Assembly (NCBI RefSeq): GCF_000222605.1
Contig: NZ_AFWF01000149.1
Location: 1 to 64,000 of the forward strand
Reading direction: 5' to 3'
Source of the DNA: Vibrio ichthyoenteri ATCC 700023
Lineage (GTDB): Bacteria; Pseudomonadota; Gammaproteobacteria; Enterobacterales; Vibrionaceae
DNA: 64,000 nt
Below, in pieces: positions 37,549-46,529 of this stretch. The number at the start of each line of letters is the position of its first letter. Within the stretch, counting starts at the first letter, position 1. Both the position numbers and the translations under genes were made by a program. The notes beneath the pieces were generated by a model that was not told the origin of the DNA, searched no databases, and saw only the letters and a list, made by a program, of their open reading frames with translations.

Positions 37549-38482
37549 ATTGACTGGCTAATTTCAAATGCAGGGCTTGCTTTATCAACAAACTAAATCT
37601 AGTTGAAGCTTGTGGAATAAGAACGACCACGCGTTGCTGATCTTGCTGTGCTTTGGCCAACATGGGCGATAGCGCGACTTCACTGTCAAACATCACCCGC
37701 TCTGCATCACGTCGAACTGAGTCAACAAAAACAAACGGACAATCTTGCGCATACAGAACCAATTCAGCTTGCTGCATCAAACGCAGAGCTTTAAGAGACA
37801 GCAACTCAACATCATCACCAAATTCAATCCAAGAAACCTGACCTACATCTGTTACGGGTTGATCTATCAACTTTCGATAACATAGCTCCAACGCTTGGTA
37901 AGAGGTCGCCACCTCAACTTCCGGTAGGTCAAAGAAACGCTCCCAAAATTTTCGTCTTGATTCAACATCCGGTAAGGCCTGCTTAATATCATTGCGTTTA
38001 GACGCGGCAAAATCTGCTTGGACATTCAAATTCTGCGGTAATTGTGCTTCGAGCTTCTGACGAATGTTTCGCACCAATACTGGCGATGCCCCGCCACTAG
38101 AAATCGCAACTTGAATTCGGCCACGATTGATCATCGAAGGAGTAATGAAATCACAATACGGCTGATCATCAACCACGTTGACTAATAGACCTAATTGCTT
38201 AGCGTCATAATGAACTTGATGATTAAGAGTCGGATTGTCCGTGGTAGCCCAGACTTGGACATAACGAGAACTTAGCTGATCTTTCGAATAGAAATTTTGA
38301 ATCCAATGACATTCATTCTGCGCGACTAAGTTCTTTAGATAGCCATCAATCGCTGGTGACACAATCGTTACCATCGCACCAGCTCGTACCAAACTATCTA
38401 CTTTACGGCAGGCAACTTCACCACCACCCACAACCAGTACGGGTTTTGCTTTCAAATCTAAAAAAATTGGAAAATACTGCAT
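37547..38482 (-). CDS. Siroheme synthase N-terminal part (CysGB-like) with decayed SUMT domain
   Basis: The 311-residue product starts like CysG/Met8: MQYFPIFLDLKAKPVLVVGG, a dinucleotide-binding GGGEVACRK, VDDQPYCDF, and the conserved ISSGGASPVLVRNIR. These form a precorrin-2 dehydrogenase/ferrochelatase for siroheme. The last 100 or so residues still align with the start of the CysG uroporphyrinogen methyltransferase domain (LLSLKALRLMQQAELVLY, VRRDAERVM). However, the SAM loop GAGPG is replaced (VSWIEFGDD), and the domain stops long before its active-site region. Methyltransferase activity is therefore unlikely and should come from a separate enzyme. The ATG at 38480-38482 has GGGAG upstream. 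Confidence 0.88.
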   Translation of the reverse strand: MQYFPIFLDLKAKPVLVVGGGEVACRKVDSLVRAGAMVTIVSPAIDGYLKNLVAQNECHWIQNFYSKDQLSSRYVQVWATTDNPTLNHQVHYDAKQLGLLVNVVDDQPYCDFITPSMINRGRIQVAISSGGASPVLVRNIRQKLEAQLPQNLNVQADFAASKRNDIKQALPDVESRRKFWERFFDLPEVEVATSYQALELCYRKLIDQPVTDVGQVSWIEFGDDVELLSLKALRLMQQAELVLYAQDCPFVFVDSVRRDAERVMFDSEVALSPMLAKAQQDQQRVVVLIPQASTRFSLLIKQALHLKLASQ

Positions 38483-38654
38483 CGGACTCCCTGACACTAA
38501 AATGTTGAACGCTCTCGTCTTCTATAAGCCAGCAATATGTCTAAATAAGCAGATAGAGTGAGTTCACATCGCACAATTTAATCTAAATCGAATCTATCAT
38601 ACTGATTTTACACTGCAACTGCGAGTTAGACGCAAAACACCCAACAACTTCAGT

Positions 38655-38752
38655 CAAATTATACTTAAGTATAATTTACATAAATCTAACATATGGCCAT
38701 GATGATAGATGTCTTAGTTTGTGATTTTAGTCAAAATACTATTTAAATTATA
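38655..38752. promoter_or_regulatory. AT-rich operator region of aapJ (palindrome, Lrp-like half-sites)
   Basis: A perfect 22-bp palindrome lies at 38656-38677 (half-site AAATTATACTT). AAATTATAC recurs near 38746. The half-site CAAATTATACT fits the core of the Lrp consensus. A second near-palindrome, TTGTGAAATTTTACAA, lies at 38807-38822, closer to the gene. This is a likely binding region for an amino-acid-responsive regulator. Confidence 0.45.
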
Positions 38753-38911
38753 CATTTGAGAATCATCAGATCCTTACCTAGGCTTATAACTGGTCGATTT
38801 GATATGTTGTGAAATTTTACAATCATCAGTAAGACTGTTAACAATACATGACGTTTTTTACGTTGTTTCAGGCATTGCCTGATTAACATGGAACATACAG
38901 GAAGTATAAAC

Positions 38912-39940
38912 ATGGCTAAAAAACTAACCCTTCTTGCTTCAGTCGCAGTTGCATCTACCGCCCTACTGTCAACTCAAGCACTTGCAGCAGATAGCACACT
39001 TGATAAAGTTAAAAAGCAAGGATTTCTCACTTGCGGTGTAAGTACTGGTCTTCCGGGCTTTTCAAACCCTAACTCTAAAGGCGAATGGGAAGGTATTGAT
39101 GTTGAATACTGCCAAGCACTTGCCGCCGCGGTTTTGGGTGATAAAACCAAAGTTAAATATGTACCATTAACGGCAAAAGAACGTTTTACCGCTCTTCAGT
39201 CAGGTGAAATCGACGTTCTATCTCGTAATACAACCTGGACTCTACACCGAGACACTTCGCTAGGCCTCAATTTTGTTGGCGTGAACTACTATGATGGTCA
39301 AGGCTTCATGGTCAAAAAAGACCTTGGGGTTACCAGTGCCAAAGAACTTGATGGTGCAGCGGTTTGTGTTCAATCAGGGACAACGACAGAGCTGAACCTT
39401 GCGGACTACTTCCGTAACAATGGTATGAGCTACAACCCAGTAGTATTTGATACCGCAGCTCAGACCTCTAAAGGTTTTGATGCGGGACGTTGTGACGTCC
39501 TAACTACAGACCAATCTGGTCTATATGCACTGCGCCTCAATTTGGCTGACCCAAGTTCTGCCGTGGTACTGCCTGACATTATCTCTAAAGAGCCTCTTGG
39601 CCCTGTCGTTCGTCAAGGCGATGATAAATGGTTTAACGTATCTAAATGGACGCTAAATACCATGATCAACGCAGAAGAGTACGGTATTTCCTCTGAAAAC
39701 GCTGACGAAATGCTTAAATCGTCTGATCCAAACATTAAACGTATCTTAGGCGTTGATGGACCTAAAGGTAAAGGTCTTGGCTTGAACGATGACTGGGGAT
39801 ACCAAATCATCAAGCAAGTGGGTAACTATGGCGAAAGCTTTGAGCGTTCTGTAGGTGAAGACTCGCCACTGCAAATCTCTCGTGGTGTTAACGCACTATG
39901 GAATGCCGGTGGTTTCATGTACGCGCCACCAATCCGATAG
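38912..39940 (+). CDS. aapJ: General L-amino-acid ABC transporter, binding protein AapJ
   Basis: This is the periplasmic substrate-binding protein of a broad L-amino-acid importer. The 342-residue product has a signal peptide (MAKKLTLLASVAVASTALLS, cleavage near ALA|ADST), the solute-binding family 3 motif FLTCGVSTGLPGFS, and ISRNTTWT-like ligand residues (VLSRNTTWTLHRD). The ATG at 38912 has AGGAAG upstream and gives a proper signal peptide; the ATG at 38888 is rejected. It is first in aapJQMP. A strong hairpin after it should raise its mRNA level above that of the permeases. Confidence 0.95.
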   Translation: MAKKLTLLASVAVASTALLSTQALAADSTLDKVKKQGFLTCGVSTGLPGFSNPNSKGEWEGIDVEYCQALAAAVLGDKTKVKYVPLTAKERFTALQSGEIDVLSRNTTWTLHRDTSLGLNFVGVNYYDGQGFMVKKDLGVTSAKELDGAAVCVQSGTTTELNLADYFRNNGMSYNPVVFDTAAQTSKGFDAGRCDVLTTDQSGLYALRLNLADPSSAVVLPDIISKEPLGPVVRQGDDKWFNVSKWTLNTMINAEEYGISSENADEMLKSSDPNIKRILGVDGPKGKGLGLNDDWGYQIIKQVGNYGESFERSVGEDSPLQISRGVNALWNAGGFMYAPPIR

Positions 39941-39962
39941 TCACTATAACGATAACTATATT

Positions 39963-39986
39963 GGGCGGGTCTCCCGCCCTTTTATT
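39963..39986 (+). terminator. Intercistronic hairpin between aapJ and aapQ
   Basis: The perfect 7-bp stem GGGCGGG/CCCGCCC is followed by four T. It is the usual device that makes excess binding protein relative to permease. Confidence 0.8.
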
Positions 39987-40015
39987 ACATTCGATGGATT
40001 AGAGGTTACTGCTGT

Positions 40016-41212
40016 ATGAAACCTACGAAAATCGAGGCGCCAAAAGCAAATCACTCCGCTACCAGCCTTATTTATAATCCCACCTTTCGCTCAGTCGTGT
40101 TTCAGATTATCGCTGTAGGCGCACTAGGCTTTTTCTTTTACACCATAGTTAACAATGCATTAAGCAACTTAGAATCACGTGGTATCGCCACCGGTTTTGA
40201 TTTTCTCAATCAAGAAGCAGGCTTTGGGATTGGCCTAACTCTGATTGAATATGACGAAACCTACTCTTATGGCCGCACCTTTATTATCGGCCTTCTGAAT
40301 ACGGCAATGGTCTCTTTCCTTGGTGTGATCCTTGCAACCATCCTTGGCTTTGCCATTGGCATTGCCCGACTCTCTTCTAACTGGTTAGTGAGCCGCTTAG
40401 CCGCCGTTTATATTGAAGTTTTTCGTAATATTCCTCTATTACTGCAGATCTTCTTTTGGTATTTTGCCGTTCTACAAGCATTACCTTCACCTAGGCAGAG
40501 CTTAAATCTTGCCGATGCGATTTTCCTCAATGTTCGCGGTCTTTATTTCCCGGCCCCTATTTTTGAATCAGGATCGTCGTTCATCTTTATCACCCTTGTT
40601 ATCGGTATTGTGGCTTCTATAGCGATCAATACTTGGGCGAAGAACCGTCAGAAACTAACTGGGCGTCAAACCCCCATGGTACGTATCGTACTTGGTTTGT
40701 GTGTATTGCTGCCTATCGCGGCTTATTTTTTAAGTGGCTCTCCTATTTCAGCTGAATATCCGGAACTGAAAGGGTTCAACTTCCGTGGTGGCATTAGCAT
40801 CATTCCTGAACTGGCCGCGCTGCTGCTTGCTCTGAGTATCTACACCGCCTCATTTATTGCGGAAATTGTGCGCTCCGGTATCAATGCCGTCAGCCACGGA
40901 CAGACAGAAGCTGCAATGTCACTAGGGTTACCTCGCTCTAAGACCCTAAAACTCGTGGTTATTCCACAAGCTTTGCGGATTATCATTCCACCACTGACTA
41001 GCCAATATCTCAATTTAACCAAGAACTCCTCGCTCGCGATGGCAATTGGCTACCCAGATCTGGTATCTGTTTTTGCAGGTACGACATTGAACCAAACCGG
41101 TCAAGCGATAGAAATCATCGCGATGACAATGGCGGTTTATCTCAGCCTAAGCCTCCTTACTTCTGCGCTGATGAATGTTTACAACCGCAAAGTCGCTTTG
41201 GTGGAGAGATAA
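40016..41212 (+). CDS. aapQ: Amino-acid ABC transporter permease AapQ
   Basis: The 398-residue inner-membrane permease of the HisM/GlnP type is extended as in the Aap family. The first membrane segment is near residue 25-45, with a cluster from about residue 90. The ATPase-contact EAA loop (GQTEAAMSLGLPRSKTLKLV) lies in the C-terminal third, followed by IIPPLTSQYLNLTKNSSLA. AGAGG precedes the ATG. It is separated from aapM by a single base, so translation is coupled. Confidence 0.95.
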   Translation: MKPTKIEAPKANHSATSLIYNPTFRSVVFQIIAVGALGFFFYTIVNNALSNLESRGIATGFDFLNQEAGFGIGLTLIEYDETYSYGRTFIIGLLNTAMVSFLGVILATILGFAIGIARLSSNWLVSRLAAVYIEVFRNIPLLLQIFFWYFAVLQALPSPRQSLNLADAIFLNVRGLYFPAPIFESGSSFIFITLVIGIVASIAINTWAKNRQKLTGRQTPMVRIVLGLCVLLPIAAYFLSGSPISAEYPELKGFNFRGGISIIPELAALLLALSIYTASFIAEIVRSGINAVSHGQTEAAMSLGLPRSKTLKLVVIPQALRIIIPPLTSQYLNLTKNSSLAMAIGYPDLVSVFAGTTLNQTGQAIEIIAMTMAVYLSLSLLTSALMNVYNRKVALVER

Positions 41213-41213
41213 T

Positions 41214-42311
41214 ATGAGTACACATCAATTTCAACCAGACCTTCCACCACCGTCTAATACCGTTGGAGTGATAGGTTGGTTACGACGTAACTTATTCAAC
41301 AGCCCAATCAACTCAATAGTGACCATCGTTCTTGGTTATTTTGCTTTTGTTGGGATTTGGTCAGCCGTTCAATGGGCGCTTATTGACGCGGATTGGCTTG
41401 GAAGCTCTCGTGATGATTGCTCTCGGGTCGGCGCGTGTTGGGTGTTTATCAATGTGCGCTGGGACCAATTCATGTTTGGATTTTATCCGCAAGCTGAACT
41501 TTGGCGTCCCAAATTATTTTACGCAACTTTAGCCATATTTACCGTTCTACTAGCCTATGAAAGAACCCCAAAACGCACTTGGATTTGGTTGTTTTTTGTT
41601 AACGTTTACCCTTTCCTTGCCGCTGGGCTACTTTATGGTGGTGTCTTTGGTTTAGAGGTCGTTGATACCCATAAATGGGGCGGCCTACTTGTCACGCTCA
41701 TCATCGCATTAGTGGGCATTGTGGTATCGCTACCTATTGGTGTCGCACTTGCATTAGGGCGTCGGTCTGAAATGCCAATTATTCGCAGTATCTGTACGGT
41801 CTATATCGAAGTGTGGCGTGGCGTTCCGCTCATCACGGTGCTATTTATGGCTTCCGTTATGTTGCCATTATTTCTTGCTGAAGGTTCCGAGACAGACAAA
41901 CTGATACGTGCACTCGTCGGGGTGGTTCTATTTAGCTCCGCGTATATGGCAGAAGTTGTTCGCGGAGGATTGCAAGCGATACCCAAAGGACAATATGAAG
42001 CCGCCGATGCGCTAGGCCTTTCCTATTGGAAAAAAATGGGGCTGATCATCCTGCCGCAAGCATTGAAAATCACCATTCCATCGATTGTAAATACGTTTAT
42101 TGGTCTTTTTAAAGACACCAGTTTGGTGTTAATCATCGGCATGTTCGATGTACTAGGCATAGGCCAAGCCGCAAACACCGACCCCGAGTGGTTGGGCTTT
42201 GCCACGGAAAGTTATGTTTTTGTCGCGTTAGTGTTCTGGGTATTTTGTTTTGGCATGTCTCGATATTCGATATGGCTCGAAAACAAACTGCACACCGGCC
42301 ACAAACGATAG
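41214..42311 (+). CDS. aapM: Amino-acid ABC transporter permease AapM
   Basis: This is the second permease of the importer, 365 residues. It has the same family as AapQ, with EAA loop PKGQYEAADALGLSYWKKM and following IVNTFIGLFKDTSLVLI. The ATG at 41214 starts one base after the aapQ stop and has GGAGAG upstream; the longer frame from 41175 would overlap aapQ and is rejected. It pairs with AapQ as the membrane heterodimer. aapP follows after 16 bases. Confidence 0.95.
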   Translation: MSTHQFQPDLPPPSNTVGVIGWLRRNLFNSPINSIVTIVLGYFAFVGIWSAVQWALIDADWLGSSRDDCSRVGACWVFINVRWDQFMFGFYPQAELWRPKLFYATLAIFTVLLAYERTPKRTWIWLFFVNVYPFLAAGLLYGGVFGLEVVDTHKWGGLLVTLIIALVGIVVSLPIGVALALGRRSEMPIIRSICTVYIEVWRGVPLITVLFMASVMLPLFLAEGSETDKLIRALVGVVLFSSAYMAEVVRGGLQAIPKGQYEAADALGLSYWKKMGLIILPQALKITIPSIVNTFIGLFKDTSLVLIIGMFDVLGIGQAANTDPEWLGFATESYVFVALVFWVFCFGMSRYSIWLENKLHTGHKR

Positions 42312-42327
42312 CGAATAAGGAAGTAAT

Positions 42328-43077
42328 ATGACGCAACAACAAGATTACATGATCGAAATTGACGACATGAACAAGTGGTACGGTGAATTTCACGTCCTAA
42401 AAAACATCAACTTAACGGTTAAAAAAGGCGAGAAAATCGTTATCTGTGGGCCATCTGGTTCCGGAAAATCAACTATGATTCGCTGTATCAATCGCCTTGA
42501 AGAGCACCAACGAGGTCATATTTTTGTCTCCGGCACTGAGTTGACTGAAGACTTGAAAAATATCGAAGCAGTGCGTCGAGAGGTCGGTATGTGTTTTCAG
42601 CACTTTAACTTATTCCCCCATTTAACCGTATTGGAAAACTGCACTTTAGCGCCAATATGGGTTAAGAAAATGCCTAAAGAGGAAGCGGAAAAAGTGGCTA
42701 TGCAGTATCTTGAACGGGTCAAAATTCCCGATCAAGCCGATAAATATCCCGGTCAACTATCAGGGGGTCAGCAACAACGTGTAGCGATCGCCCGTTCGTT
42801 GTGTATGAATCCGCAAGTAATGCTGTTTGACGAGCCAACTTCTGCGCTCGACCCAGAAATGGTTCGTGAGGTTTTGGATGTCATGGTTGAGCTTGCTGAT
42901 GAAGGAATGACGATGCTATGTGTCACGCACGAAATGGGATTTGCCAAAGAAGTCGCAGATCGAGTGATATTCATGGATGCCGGTGAAATTATTGAAGAGA
43001 ACAACCCCATCGACTTCTTTGAAAACCCGCAATCAGACAGAACGCAAAACTTCTTAGCTCAAATACTCCATCATTGA
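42328..43077 (+). CDS. aapP: Amino-acid ABC transporter ATPase AapP
   Basis: The 249-residue ATPase of the polar amino-acid import family has Walker [10 protein letters not shown], a Q-loop in [11 protein letters not shown], signature [15 protein letters not shown], Walker [15 protein letters not shown] and the H-loop VTHEMGFA. It energises AapQM. AAGGAAG precedes the ATG. It is the last gene of the operon and is followed by a long-stem terminator. Confidence 0.97.
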   Translation: MTQQQDYMIEIDDMNKWYGEFHVLKNINLTVKKGEKIVICGPSGSGKSTMIRCINRLEEHQRGHIFVSGTELTEDLKNIEAVRREVGMCFQHFNLFPHLTVLENCTLAPIWVKKMPKEEAEKVAMQYLERVKIPDQADKYPGQLSGGQQQRVAIARSLCMNPQVMLFDEPTSALDPEMVREVLDVMVELADEGMTMLCVTHEMGFAKEVADRVIFMDAGEIIEENNPIDFFENPQSDRTQNFLAQILHH

Positions 43078-43132
43078 TTCAATAAATTGTGGCGTGGTGA
43101 AAGTTCATACCGCCGCTTAGCGAACACAAGCA

Positions 43133-43173
43133 AAGGCTCTAAGACTCACATCTTAGAGCCTTTAGCTATTTTT
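43133..43173 (+). terminator. Terminator of aapJQMP
   Basis: The 12-bp perfect stem AAGGCTCTAAGA/TCTTAGAGCCTT (43133-43162) has a T-rich tail to 43173. Confidence 0.8.
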
Positions 43174-43514
43174 CTGGTGTATTGATCACTTTAATAACCC
43201 AGAAGTTATAAATGGATAGCGATTGCTCGTTGCACGTCACAACCAAATTCTACATTTAGATTGCAGAGCCCTTAATGCAACATTTTGCTGAGGAATTTAA
43301 CCATAAAGATGGCCTATCTCTTATAAATGGCGTGCTACAAACGGGTTTGCTCGCAATCAAACGAGAGATTGGTTAAATTGTGTTACAACTTGAATCGTAC
43401 ATAAGCATCTAAATTTTATTATTATTTTAATTGCTACCCACTTGAGGCTTGATCTTTTCTCCGAACACCCTCATAAATGTAGCTATAAGCATAAACCCCA
43501 TATCGAGGAAGATT
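43174..43514. other. Intergenic region before yccA
   Basis: These 340 bases contain no convincing gene. CTTGAT (43448-43453) followed after 14 bases by CCCTCATAA resembles a heat-shock sigma-32 promoter, fitting yccA's known link to membrane proteolysis. The remainder is AT-rich without clear motifs. Confidence 0.3.
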
Positions 43515-44183
43515 ATGAACAGCCCTATGTTTACCCGATCAACAAGTGCAACCAATACACTTGAGATCAACAAAACACTCAAGAACACCTACTTCTTGTT
43601 ATCAATGACGCTAGTGACAAGTGCTATCGCTGCGATGGCAACAATGGCAATGGGCATTTCGCCAATCATGGCCATCGTGATGCAAGTTGCTGCTATTGGT
43701 ATTCTGTTTTTTGTTATTCCAAAGAGCATTAACTCATCAATGGGCATTGTTTGGACATTTGTCTTTACTACTCTGATGGGCGGCGCTTTAGGTCCAATGC
43801 TATCGTACTACGCATCCATCGCGAACGGTCCATCAATCATCGCGCAAGCACTAGGCTTGACAGGTATGGTCTTCCTTGGTTTGTCGGCTTACACCATCAC
43901 GAGCAAGAAAGACTTTTCTTTCATGCGTAATTTCCTGATGGCGGGTTTAATCATCGTTATCGTCGCTGCAATCATCAACATTTTTGTTGGTTCAACGATG
44001 GGTCAACTAGCGATCAGCTGCATGTCAGCACTCGTATTCTCAGGCTTTATTTTGTTCGACACTAGCCGTATTGTACGTGGCGAAGAAACTAACTATGTTA
44101 GCGCAACGATTTCTATGTATCTGAACATTCTTAACCTGTTCACAAGTCTACTAAGCATTCTTGGTATCATGAATGACGACTAA
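43515..44183 (+). CDS. yccA: Bax inhibitor-1/YccA family membrane protein
   Basis: The 222-residue inner-membrane protein (E. coli YccA 219) has seven predicted membrane segments starting near residue 28 and the BI-1 family C-terminus FILFDTSRIVRGEETNYVSA. In E. coli YccA is a substrate and modulator of the FtsH protease that protects SecY. The ATG at 43515 has GAGGAAG upstream; the longer frame from 43449 is rejected. The cluster yccA-tusE-yccX-rlmI is E. coli-like. A terminator follows. Confidence 0.94.
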   Translation: MNSPMFTRSTSATNTLEINKTLKNTYFLLSMTLVTSAIAAMATMAMGISPIMAIVMQVAAIGILFFVIPKSINSSMGIVWTFVFTTLMGGALGPMLSYYASIANGPSIIAQALGLTGMVFLGLSAYTITSKKDFSFMRNFLMAGLIIVIVAAIINIFVGSTMGQLAISCMSALVFSGFILFDTSRIVRGEETNYVSATISMYLNILNLFTSLLSILGIMNDD

Positions 44184-44202
44184 TTAGTCACGGTTGTTTA
44201 AA

Positions 44203-44238
44203 AAAAGCCCGATGGTATATTGCCCTCGGGCTTTTTTA
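44203..44238 (+). terminator. Terminator of yccA
   Basis: The stem AAGCCCGA/TCGGGCTT is extended by GG/CC and followed by six T. Confidence 0.85.
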
Positions 44239-44297
44239 TTGAGCAAACTCTAGAGCTGAGCTACCCTATTTCTGATTTAGTCGACTGGAATTCTATA

Positions 44298-44627
44298 ATG
44301 TTCGAATATAACGGCATACAAATTGAGACGGATGCTCAGGGTTATCTATTGGATCACACCCAGTGGGAAGAAGGAATGATTGAGGTACTTGCTGAGCAAG
44401 AAGGCATTACCTTAACTGCAGAGCATCTTGAAGTGGTACTTTTTGTCAGAGAGTTTTACCTTGAATTCAACACGTCTCCGGCAGTAAGAATGTTGGTCAA
44501 AGCCATGGCGAAAGCGCATGGTGAAGAAAAAGGCAACAGTAAATACCTCTTTAAACTCTTCAAAGAGGGACCGGCGAAGCAGGCAACCAAGCTTGCTGGT
44601 TTACCTAAACCCGCCAAATGTTTGTAA
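44298..44627 (+). CDS. tusE: Sulfur-relay protein TusE
   Basis: TusE receives sulfur from TusBCD and passes it to MnmA for tRNA 2-thiouridine synthesis. The 109-residue product has the E. coli length and the DsrC/TusE C-terminus GLPKPAKCL with the conserved penultimate cysteine that carries the sulfur. The ATG at 44298 is chosen by family start ([12 protein letters not shown]); the frame from 44220 starts in the yccA terminator. The ribosome binding site is weak (TGGA). It is convergent with yccX; an inverted repeat (CCTGTAGC/GCTACAGG, 44635-44653) covers the junction. Confidence 0.94.
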   Translation: MFEYNGIQIETDAQGYLLDHTQWEEGMIEVLAEQEGITLTAEHLEVVLFVREFYLEFNTSPAVRMLVKAMAKAHGEEKGNSKYLFKLFKEGPAKQATKLAGLPKPAKCL

Positions 44628-44646
44628 TTTTTGTCCTGTAGCCTCG

Positions 44647-44919
44647 CTACAGGATATCAAATCCCTTATAGGCCTTAAAATCTGCCTCTTCTTTCGATAA
44701 CTCATCCACACGAGCACTTCTCGGGCCTTGCTGTAGATACTGCTCCATTGATGATATCTGCTCTTCATTACCGCAAACAACCACTTCAACATCACCGTTA
44801 TACAAGTTTTTTGCATATCCAGTAACACCAAGCTTTAAACCATGATAAGCGGTACTGTAACGAAATCCAACACCTTGAACTCTGCCACACACCTTAAATT
44901 TCATACATTTAGCTATCAT
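44647..44919 (-). CDS. yccX: Acylphosphatase
   Basis: Acylphosphatase hydrolyses acyl phosphates such as carbamoyl phosphate. The 90-residue product has the first signature VQGVGFRY with the catalytic arginine, and the second GYAKNLYNGDVEVV with the catalytic asparagine. The ATG at 44917-44919 has GAGGT upstream; the longer frame to 45057 is rejected. It is next to tusE as in E. coli, and divergent from the interrupted chemoreceptor gene. Confidence 0.93.
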   Translation of the reverse strand: MIAKCMKFKVCGRVQGVGFRYSTAYHGLKLGVTGYAKNLYNGDVEVVVCGNEEQISSMEQYLQQGPRSARVDELSKEEADFKAYKGFDIL

Positions 44920-45012
44920 TTTAGTACCTCGTTTTTCTGCGTGATGGTATAGTGCTTTTGCTCTATTTTCCCTACAATTTCTACCCTTGCGTCTATCGAA
45001 GGAATTATAATT

Positions 45013-46416
45013 ATGAAAGAAATCCCATTTCGTTGGATTGATAAATATCTCATTCATTTAAAGATCCAAGAAAAGTTCTATCTCCTCTTTTTGCTGCCTA
45101 TCGCAGCCCTACTCATCTTAACTTTAGTTCTTGATAGTGCCTCTCAATCAATGGTTGATAACCTTTATCATGATGAAATCACATTGATTCGTAATCTGAT
45201 TGAAACCGGCCAGCTCAATAAAACTCAAGTTGCAGAGCTCATTGCAGGTTCTGACACGATTGCCATGGGATATGGCGAAGGTTCAATTGCCGTCAATGGC
45301 GGCGAGTTCAGTCTAATTGCAATCCATGAGCAAAATGTATGGTCGACATTGTCATCTATACAAATTGGCCTCATCATCGCGACACTTACGATTATGGCTT
45401 TATCTGTCTACTACATCATGACCTTTATTGGTGGTGCGATGTACACTATGAACAAGGCACTGAATATCCTTGCCAATGGAGAACTGACCAATCGTATGAA
45501 CTTTTTCAAAGTTCGCGATGAGTTTAGCGAAATCGCCATTACTATTGATAAAGTTGCAGAACGCGAACAAAACATGGTGTTATCGATTCAAGAGTCTATT
45601 GCATTGATGCAGCAAATTAGCTCTGAATTGAACCAAGCGACTCAAGAAAGCTCGCAGGTTTCAGCTTCGCAACAAGAGCACCTCGATTCGCTTGCAAGCG
45701 CTACCGAACAAATGGCCTCCACAATTCGTGAAGTGGCGACGCTTGCCCACGACTCAAGCTCAAACACTGATGAGGCACGCAGCGTCGCTCAATTAGGACA
45801 GACGAAGGTTCGTAATACACTCACCTCAATCTCTGGCCTTTCTTCAGAAATCCAATCTGCGTCAGAAGCGGTAGCAGAACTTGACGCCAATGCTGCTCAA
45901 ATCGACGAAGTGGTCACGGCGATCAACGGTATTTCACAGCAAACCAACCTGTTAGCATTAAACGCGGCGATTGAAGCGGCTCGTGCAGGTGAGCAAGGCT
46001 GAGGCTTTGCGGTTGTGGCTGATGAAGTACGAGCTTTGGCTGGTCGCACGCAACAGGCCACGGTCGAAATTCAGTCCATGATCGAGGCACTGCAGCGTAA
46101 TAGCCAATCACTGACTCGCTTAATGGAAACAACGGTATTAAGCGCCAATCAAGGTCAACAATTGATGACTGAAGTCAACGTTGAAATTGGTGAACTTGCC
46201 GATAAGAATCAAACCATCTCTGATAGCTCAACGCAAATCGCCACGGCAGCTGAAGAGCAAGGCGTTGTGGCAGATAACATTGCTGCCAGTGTTGATGAAA
46301 TTAGACACCAATCTGGTACAGTGAGTGAAATGATCAACGCCTCCCAAGTGCATATTGAACAACTCCGCAACCAAAGCGCCACCATGGAAGAGATGTTGAA
46401 GGGTATAAAAGCCTAA
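45013..46416 (+). pseudogene. Methyl-accepting chemotaxis protein interrupted by in-frame TGA
   Basis: The frame would encode 467 residues: a first membrane segment (FYLLFLLPIAALLILTLVL), a short periplasmic region of about 75 residues, a second membrane segment, HAMP, and a full signalling domain. Codon 330 (46000-46002) is TGA in [13 protein letters not shown]. The invariant arginine belongs there, as in the second receptor of this window ([14 protein letters not shown]). A CGA-to-TGA change explains it. Reading continues in the same frame to a normal stop with no other lesion, so the mutation is recent or a sequencing error. The truncated 329-residue product lacks the hairpin tip that contacts CheA/CheW. 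AAGGA precedes the ATG. Confidence 0.88.
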
Positions 46417-46437
46417 AACCACGTGAACAGACGTAAT

Positions 46438-46466
46438 AAAGAGCCGCCTAGTGCGGCTCTTTTATT
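46438..46466 (+). terminator. Terminator of the interrupted chemoreceptor gene
   Basis: The stem AGAGCCGC/GCGGCTCT is followed by TTTTATTT. Confidence 0.85.
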
Positions 46467-46529
46467 TGCTTTTCACATGCGCTTCCCCGACAATACTCCC
46501 CCTTTGTGAACAACCAATTGAGTGAACCC

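Noticed and set aside
46000-46002. Selenocysteine or programmed readthrough at the chemoreceptor TGA
   Set aside because: The site is an invariant arginine in the family, no SECIS-like hairpin is evident just downstream, and a single CGA-to-TGA change is the simplest explanation.
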